Source: Anagrus nilaparvatae
Lineage: Eukaryota > Arthropoda > Insecta > Hymenoptera > Mymaridae
DNA: 64,000 nucleotides
Reading direction: 5' to 3'
Assembly (NCBI GenBank): GCA_022575985.1
Contig: JAKSXM010000007.1
Span: 74,027,001-74,091,000 of the forward strand
Positions within the stretch are counted from its first letter, which is position 1. Each line of letters begins with the position of its first letter. Position numbers and translations under genes: made by a program. Shown in pieces: positions 42,101-51,100 of this stretch. Below the pieces are notes generated by a model, which saw only the letters and a list, made by a program, of their open reading frames with translations, searched no databases and was not told where the DNA came from.

Positions 42101-45100
42101 TTAGCTCAAAACAAATTCAAAAAATGGAATTAGGAGTAAAATTTACCTATTAGAACCGATTTGGAACTAAAAAAAAGAATATTTGAAGTTTTTGGGAAAT
42201 CTACCCCTAGTTGCAATATAAGGGTTGAAATCCAATTAAATATCCCATAAACCTAATAAATGTAAGTTTTTTGCACAAACAAGTAATTTTAAATGTTTTT
42301 TGGTATCATTTTTTTATTTTTATGTTGATTTTTCCGTCATTTTTATTTTAGCCCCATTTTCACCCAAATTACCCCTATTTTTGGTGCATTTGAAAGGGTT
42401 GTAAGTAAAATCTGACTTCAGATTCGGTAAGAGCATGAAATTTTACTATAGACATGTAATTTAAAAGCCTCTATCTATACAGGAACCTAATTTTTTTTTT
42501 AACTTTCCGTTTACGTCCGCTTGGGCGTAAATGGGTTAAGATACAAAAGACACGGTTAAACTGTTACACTTGAAATTTAAAGCAAACTCTAAATTTAAAA
42601 TTTTTGCTTGATATTTTATAATTTTTAGGAAAATAATATTTTATGCGGAAAAAAAATATTAGCTTAAAACTATTCCAAAGTGGTATTATACAGATTAAAA
42701 GTAGAATAAATAAATTTTGCGTTTTGCTTGAAATTTCAAGTGTATTACTTTATTTTTTCCAATATCAATTGATTCCTATTATCGATACAAAAAAAAGTCA
42801 TGGGTAAATATTGTTTCACGTAGTGTAAAAATAGCGTTTACTTATTTATTTGTAAAATATTTACCCAAGCAAAAATGGCAAAGAATAATATATATGTTAC
42901 ACCCCATTTGTGAAATTGACCGTTTCGTGAATTGGTCAAGTAAAATGACCAATTCGTGAACTGGTCAAATTTAAGAGATGTGTTGACCAGTTCGTGAAAT
43001 GATTAATTTTTTTTGACCAATTCGTGAAATGTTAAAAAAAAATAAAATTTATTTCACAAATGGGTCAACGATATTTTATTCTTTATTTTGAATACTTGTA
43101 AAAAATTATTAGGAACTATTTTTTTTTTTTTATAACTGAAATCAAAAAACTTTATTTATTTCTAAACGAATATAATTAATAATTATTATAATAAATAATA
43201 AAATAATTTTTCTTTTCAGTGGCCAGAAAGCGCGTATTTCCCGGCAGCGGTGCGATTCGAAAATACGTTTTTTCTAGCCACTGACGAAGAAAAATTATGT
43301 TTCGGCCTCGGCCGTAAAAAAAGAATGTCCCAGATCGCAGTTTGCCATCCTCGGCTTCGCCTCGGATTGCAATTTACGTGCGATCTGGGCCATTCTTTAT
43401 TTTTGCGGCCTAGGATAAAAATATACTATTTTTTTAATTGTATCATATTTAAATTTTATCATATTTATCATATTTAACATTCAATTCCGGATTCGTAAAA
43501 TCAGAATGCATCAAAGTACAGAATAGGATAAATTCCGAAATTCATTTTATGAAATCTTGTATTTCCTAGTAAATTTTTGCATTTTAGAAATAATAACTTC
43601 TGATATTTTATCAATTTTCAAATGATTTTTAGGAATTTCGATTTATCTGCCTTGCAATCCTAGTTTTAATTATTCTGCATTAGAAAGTTTGTATACTTAA
43701 TTTTTGGGATTCGTAAAACTGCCCCGAATGGACAACGACAATTATGACCAGTGAATGGCGCCCATTAATGCTATAATTAAGAGATTCTGACGGGCGCCAT
43801 TCACTGGTCATAATTGTCGTTGTTCATGTGGGGCAGTTTTCCGAATCCCGAAGATTAAGTATACAAACGTTCTAATGCAGAATAATAAAAACTGGAAGGG
43901 TTGTAAGGCAGATAAATCAAATCTCCTAAAAATCAGTGCATATTTGATAAAAGATCAGAAGTTATTATTTTTAAAAAGCAAAAAATTACCATGAAATATA
44001 AGGTTTCATAAAAATAATTTCGGAATTTATCCTATTCTTTATTTTGATGCATTCTGATTTTACGTATTCGGAAATTAATTTTTCTACGAAATTCTTTTAT
44101 GGGTCTGTTTTCGGAAAATCTAGATTTCAATGTTCTGAGAAATGACCCAGATGGATAACGACAGTTATGACCATTGAATGGCGGCCATTCTGACTGTAAA
44201 ATTGATCGCTTGTAAATTTTTTTATTTCAAACTAATTTAAAATAGCGCGGGTAAACGGCGGAACTTTGATGGCCTGACATACTCGTCCAGAACCCAGATA
44301 CCAAAAAATCTCATAAATAAACTGAATATGTTTTGGCCTAATCTAAAAATCGAGGCTATTCTGGGCTGTAATAGTGTCATACTTTCACTTTTTTTCCGAA
44401 AAATTGGCCAATTTTGTGGACCTGTAACTTTTTCCAGAACCCGCGGCCAAAAAAACCAGGATACGAAAGTGAGTATAATGTTTTGATCTTGGTTATCTCT
44501 GAAAAGAAATTCAGCTGTCATACTCACGCGCGCTATTTACCATAGCCATCCCCGTAACTACTTCGTTTTGACTGTTCATTGGTTCGGTCCTGATGATGAA
44601 ACACATACACACAGACACAAATAAATGATTAAAAATACCATAAAAAATAAAAAAAATAAAAAAAATTTTTCAACCAGCTTCAAAAATATTATAAAATTTT
44701 AAAAATACCTCCATTTTGAATAAAATATGGCCTATGTCACCCGCGAACTTTTTTACTTTATTTTTTTCTTTATTTTCTTTATTATAAATTTTCAAATATA
44801 TATAGTAGTAACATAAATATATAAATAATTTTTTTTTCCTAAAATTTATTTTAATATTTTTCTACTTTTGCAACTTGCAACTTTACGTAAATACACTTAA
44901 CGTAAACAAACCGTTGACGCTATAATGATCATAAACATTTGAAATTTCTTCTATATATGAAAATTTGACGTTGACCCATTTGTGAAATAAATTTTATTTT
45001 TTTTTTACCAATTCACGAAATGGTCAAATAATTTGACCATTTCACGAACTGGTCAGTTTAATTTTTTTAGCACTGACCAGTTCACGAATTGGTCAATTCA

Positions 45101-48100
45101 CTTGACCAGTTCGTGAATTGGTCAATTTCACAAACTAACTTTTATATTATTATTGCATATACAAAATATTAATAAAATTTTATACTTTTATATTGTATCT
45201 ATATTCTGCTATAATGCTACATTGTTATAATTATGTATCAAATTTTGTTTTTAGACAAATAAAAAAAAAAATAACATTTAAAAATAACATAACAAATGGG
45301 GTGTAACATATATACGAAGAAAAAAAACTCAATTGCAGCGAACTTAAGTAGTAAAAAATTGCAATAGTCAGGCATTCTCATAAATTTTCAAATAATTAAT
45401 TATTTTCATAATATACTCATAAAATATTTTGCAAAACTTAGAAAAAGAAAATTCTAATCATATTACTCAAATATTAATATATCAGATAAGTTAAATATGG
45501 TAATTTTCTTATAGTCCCTTGCGTTGTAGGTATAACAAATAATAAATTAATTTAAACTTTTTTAAAACAGAAGAGCATGCGGGTAAGAAAAAAATTGTGT
45601 TATAATTTTTATAGCTATAAAATCGTTAAATATATTCCCCACATCAAAAGAGTAACGTGATAATTTTTTCTTCGATAATTTTTCTTTGATGAATAATGTA
45701 TATAGGTTAAGTAACACATCGCATACCTAAACCTTATACCTTAATGAAAAAAAAGCGTTAGTTAAAAATAAATGTATGGAAATGGTTCACTAAACTAATA
45801 ATAAATATGTAAAATTATCGATGAGACCATTCTACCGTGACTGTTAATTGAATACTTTGAAACCTTTTTAAAATATTTTCCCTATATTATAACCATTTTT
45901 TATTTTCCTATCTCCGCACATTTTTTTTATGCATATTCTCATAAATAATTATATCAACATTATTTTTTTACTTATATTTGCATATATGCATGATTGCACG
46001 CGATTTTATATATTAGCATGGACATTGTTTCCTTGTTTTTTTTTTTTAGCTTGGGCAGGGAAAGTTGTCATTATATATGGAAAAAAGGACAAAAATTTCA
46101 GGTGGTTGTAAGTTACTTGCAAAAAAAGCTACTGGGTTGGCACCTACTTTTATTTGTTGCTCAAAGGTAGCATTCTTCTTACCACCCAAATTTTTTGTTC
46201 ATGGGTTATAAATACGAAATTTTAGAAATGCATATTCGTAAATTCTCAGTTAATTAAATCTCGAATGCTTAGAATTTACATGTACAAAGAAAATGAAATG
46301 CACGCACTTAACTTTCTATATTCTAAATTGGCAACATGCTGCAATCCTGTTTTAAAAAATAGTGTTTTCAAAACGATAGCATGCATCTTTTCATTGTAAT
46401 AAGATTCTATGTGCTAAAAGTATATATATAAAAACTTTGAAAAGTAAAAATATGCGTTTCATACTATTTGGATTGTAATTAAATCTCAAAAAACAACTGA
46501 TATGCTTTATAAGTTAGGTTTCAGATTTTGGTTCCGTTTAATAGAATACTTAATATTTTCTTTGATTACCCACTTAAATCTCATCCCAGCAGAAAAATTG
46601 GAGTTTATTGAAACCCAGTGTTTTTAAAACTTGGTTTGGAGAATTGACACTGGGTTTCAATAAACTCCAATTTTTCTGCTGGGATGAGATTTAAGTGGGT
46701 ACCCGACGAATTGTCCTGAGATCTCTAGAGATCTCTAAATTGGGGAGATCTCCGGAGATCTCGGGAGATCTCTAGAGATCTCTGGAGATCTCTAAACTTG
46801 TTTTTAATTATTTCCAATGATTGAAGCTTATTATGCTAAAAATGCTTATAAATAGCTCCAACAAGCCTACATTATTCATAATACATGTAAAAAAAAATTC
46901 AAGCTGTATTTATACATAGCTAAACCATCAAAATTTGCCTTTTAATCAAATGAAAATCTGTAAAAATATTATTTTTTTCTATAATTATTACGAAAATTGA
47001 AGCTAAACTTAGGTTTCTGACAAAAGATTTTTAAAAAGTGAATTACTATTAATATGATTAATAAAACTTGTATATTTTAAAGCTCAAAAAGCACTCTATG
47101 TCAATAAAATCATAATTTGCTTATGGAGAAATTGAAGAAATTTCAAAGATTTAAATCATTTCAACTGTTTGGAGATATTATTCAGAATTGAAGAATCCTT
47201 TTTCATTAAATAGACAAATAATTTATCATATATACCTTCAGTTTTCTTGAAAGAACCTACTGAATCTCGAGCCAAGTGCCCCAACTTTACATGAGAAGGG
47301 AAATCTTAGACGAATATTTTAAATTTTGCTGTAACTTTACTTTTCCACCAAATAACTTCCTGAGTCTTATTTTTCTACTCACAAAAATAAACATCTAAGA
47401 AAACGCAAAAGATAACCTAATGTTGCTTATTATGGGCAACTTGGTCATCTTAGGTAAAAACTGATATCATACTTGCGTTCAACGACCCGCAAAACGTAAG
47501 TAATTAATAAAAATGTTTAATAACTACAAAAAATAACCTAAAACTTCTCATTGTGCTAACTGGACCATTTTCGATTAAAATGGATTTCATATAACAGAAC
47601 TACAAATCTTAACTATTTTCAAGTTTCAAGTTATAATTCTTTAAAGACAGTGATTTTTGATATTTTATAAAATATTTCAATTGGGATTCCAACCTTTAAT
47701 CGCGAAATCTCACAAATGATTTTAAGAAATATTGCAAGTAAACATTTTAAAAAATTTGAAGCTTATAAAAATTTTTTCCATCAACGGACACAGAAATATC
47801 GCATATGACCCTGGGTCATAAAAAAAGCTTCGCCTCAGATAGTAATTTACGTGCGATTTGGGTCATTCTTTACTTTTCTGGGTATATGCGATAAATTCTA
47901 ATTTTAGCAGTAATTTAAACATTTGGTAAAAAATTGTATTTTAATTTTTTTACTAACCCTGATAGACCATTTTTGATATTGTAAAGAGGCCGGTTTTCGG
48001 AAATTTCGACAAAATAACACGCTACTTTGTTCATTTTTTATTTTATAGTAATTTAAGTTAGAAAGACAGTTATGATAAAAGTTAGCAGTAATAATAATAA

Positions 48101-51100
48101 CAAATTTTGTTTATATGTGATATTCAACGCTTTAAATGTTTATATTTCATTAATTCGTTTGTGATCAGAAAAATAAGACTCAGGAAGTTATTTGGTGGAA
48201 AAGTAAAGTTACAGCAAAATTTAAAATATTCGTCTAAGAATCCCCTTCTCATGTAAAGTTGGGGCACTTGGCTCGAGATTCAGTAGGTTCTTTCAAGAAA
48301 ACTGAAGGTATATATGATAAATTATTTGTTTATTAAATGAAAAAGGATTCTTCAATTCTGAATAATATCTCCAAACAGTTGAAATGATTTAAATCTTTGA
48401 AATTTCTTCAATTTCTCCATAAACAATTTATGATTTTATTGACATAGAGTGCTTTTTGAGCTACAAAATATACAAGTTTTATTAATCATATTAATAGTAA
48501 TTCACTTTTTAAAAATCTATTGTCAGAAACCTAAGTTTAGCTTCAATTTTCGTAATAATTATAGAAAAAAATAATATTTTTACAGATTTTCATTTGATTA
48601 AAAGGCAAATTTTGATGGTTTAGCTATGTATAAATACAGCTTGAATTTTTTTTTACATGTATTATGAATAATGTAGGCTTGTTGGAGCTATTTATAAGCA
48701 TTTTTAGCATAATAAGCTTCAATCATTGGAAATAATTAAAAACAAGTTTAGAGATCTCCCCAATTTAGAGATCTCTAGAGATCTCAGGACAATTCGTCGG
48801 GTAATCAAAGAAAATATCAAGTATTCTATTAAACGGAACGAAAATCTGAAACCTAACTTATAAAGCATATCAGTTGTTTTTTGAGATTTAATTACAAACC
48901 AAATAGTAAGAAACGCATATTTTTACTTTTCAAAGTTTTTTTTTAGCCGATATCAGTTATTTTTTAATATTTTTAGATATTTAGTAAAAGCTAATCTAAT
49001 AATTAATAAAATTTAATATTTAAATACTAGATACAACTTTTAAATTGCAAAAATTTAATTTTGAAATTAATTATGTAATAAAATATTTGATTTGAAAAAT
49101 TGTTTTCATTTGTTCAATTCTTAAATTTATTTTCGAAACTTAATTTTTCTTAAACTTAATACTTGGTTCAACTTTTCAATTGCGAAAATTTAATTCTGCA
49201 ATTAATTATTTAATAAAATGTTTGATTTAAAAAATTTCTTGCATTTGTTTAATTCTGAATTTTAGTTTCGAAACTTAATTTTTCAATGAATTTTATTAAT
49301 AATCAATATAATTTTATAATGAAAAATTTTCAATTAGTAGTACAAATTTCATCGCAAAAGAAGCTTACTTAAAAGTTTATATAAATTTTTAAATTTCCGC
49401 GCTTATATTTTTACTATATTTACTCTCTGATTTTTTTTCCCGCGCTGTATATACCATTAATATACATGTATAGAAATATAATTCTATGGTATAATATGAA
49501 TATGAATGCTACACTATTTCATTAATAAATAAGGATAGAGAAAAAGTCTCCCCTGGGGGCCAATTCTTTAATCTTATCCCTTTGATAAGTTTAATAGAAC
49601 TCTGTTTCGGTGAATGGAAAAGCAGCGTTGTGCATGCGCGGCTAAATGTTTTTGTAAAAGATAGCATTTTTTTTTAATATATTCATTTAAAAATTGCCGC
49701 GCATGCGCAATGTTGCTTTTCCATTCATCGAAACAGAGTTATATTAAATTTGACAAATCGAATACACATAAATGTGTTTTATGATTATAAAGAACAAAGC
49801 CATATTAGGCATAGAAATACTGACAATTTCTTGTTCAATATTATTTCTAACCATTAATTAAAATGGATTTTTAAATTAATAATTTTGAATAAATTTAAAA
49901 TTATTTTTCAAGAATAAAAAATACGTCCTCCACCGAGAATCAAACTCGGGTCTCTGGATTGCTAGTCCATTGTGCTAACCACTACACCATGGAAGACACC
50001 GAATTAAACTCTCTCGAAAGACATATTTTTCATTCTTGAAAGCAGACAAGTCATTTATCAATTGTCGAATTAATTATTGGTATAGAAGATAACATAGTTA
50101 TCTTTATGTTCGCGGCAAATTTCAAATTTGACAAATCGAATATTATTTGCTCTGGAGAGTTATATTAAACTTATCAAAGGGATAAGATTAAAGAATTGGC
50201 CCCCTGAACTCTAGAGATGGAGATATACAAATAACTAAACATAAGAAAAAGAGCTCTTTTAAAATTAAAAATTCTTAATAAATTAAAAATTCTTTTTATT
50301 AAATAAATAATATGTTTTACTACAAGGATTTTGGATTAATATAATTTAATATGTTTTTGTAACTTAATTAACTGCAGAAACTTAGATTTGTTATTATATT
50401 TAAACAAAAAATAAAAAAATAAATAATCCTTCAGGTTAGATCGAACCTTTTTAATGTATATTACAGTAAACTACGTTAGTGCGAGTCTGAGTATGGAAGT
50501 AGGAAACGGGTCGCACTACCGATGCTCCTGCAATCGATGAATTATAATAGAAAATAACATAGTTTGCGTATATTTATTCATAATAGTTTAAGCAGCAAAT
50601 CAGTGTATAATATTAAAAAATATCGAGAAAATAATAAAATATGTAGTACCAACACAAATGTGATTAAAATTTTTAAATTTAAATGAAATAATAATTTTGT
50701 TATAATAAAAAATAAATAAAGTTTTGAAAAAGTTTTACTATTAATATTTTTTTACAAAATTAAAAAACATTGAACTACAGTACAGAGTAAAAAATAATGA
50801 ACACAATATTACTACCGTTTAGTAATTTTACTACGATTCAGTAATATTACTATATGGCTCATTTTCATTTTTTTTGCAAAAATATATTTTAAAAAAATAA
50901 TATAAAAATCTTGTTTTAGTGCTGTAATTTTTTGAAAACATAAAGTAAAAGTTTTTTTTATCAAAGGATCAACTTGTTATTGTCATAAAAACATAGTAAA
51001 ATTAAAAAATTTATATTATTGTGCTTTTAACCGATTATTCCTTGAGGTATAAAAAAGTATTTTTATGCTTTTGTGAATAAATACGTAATTTTTGGTCATA

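Larger units (their letters stand above)
42891..45312. mobile_element. Large foldback element, 2.4 kb, TATATGTTAC ends
   Basis: Ends TATATGTTACACCCCATTTG / its reverse complement. Just inside both ends are short tandem repeats around ttcgtgaa(t/a)tggtca (42915-43040; 44995-45130), in mirror orientation. The interior holds three further palindromes: 43220-43284, 43300-43420 and 43487-44075, and a short-TIR element at 44241-44538. Ends resemble those of the 24691-25533 element. Confidence 0.82.
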
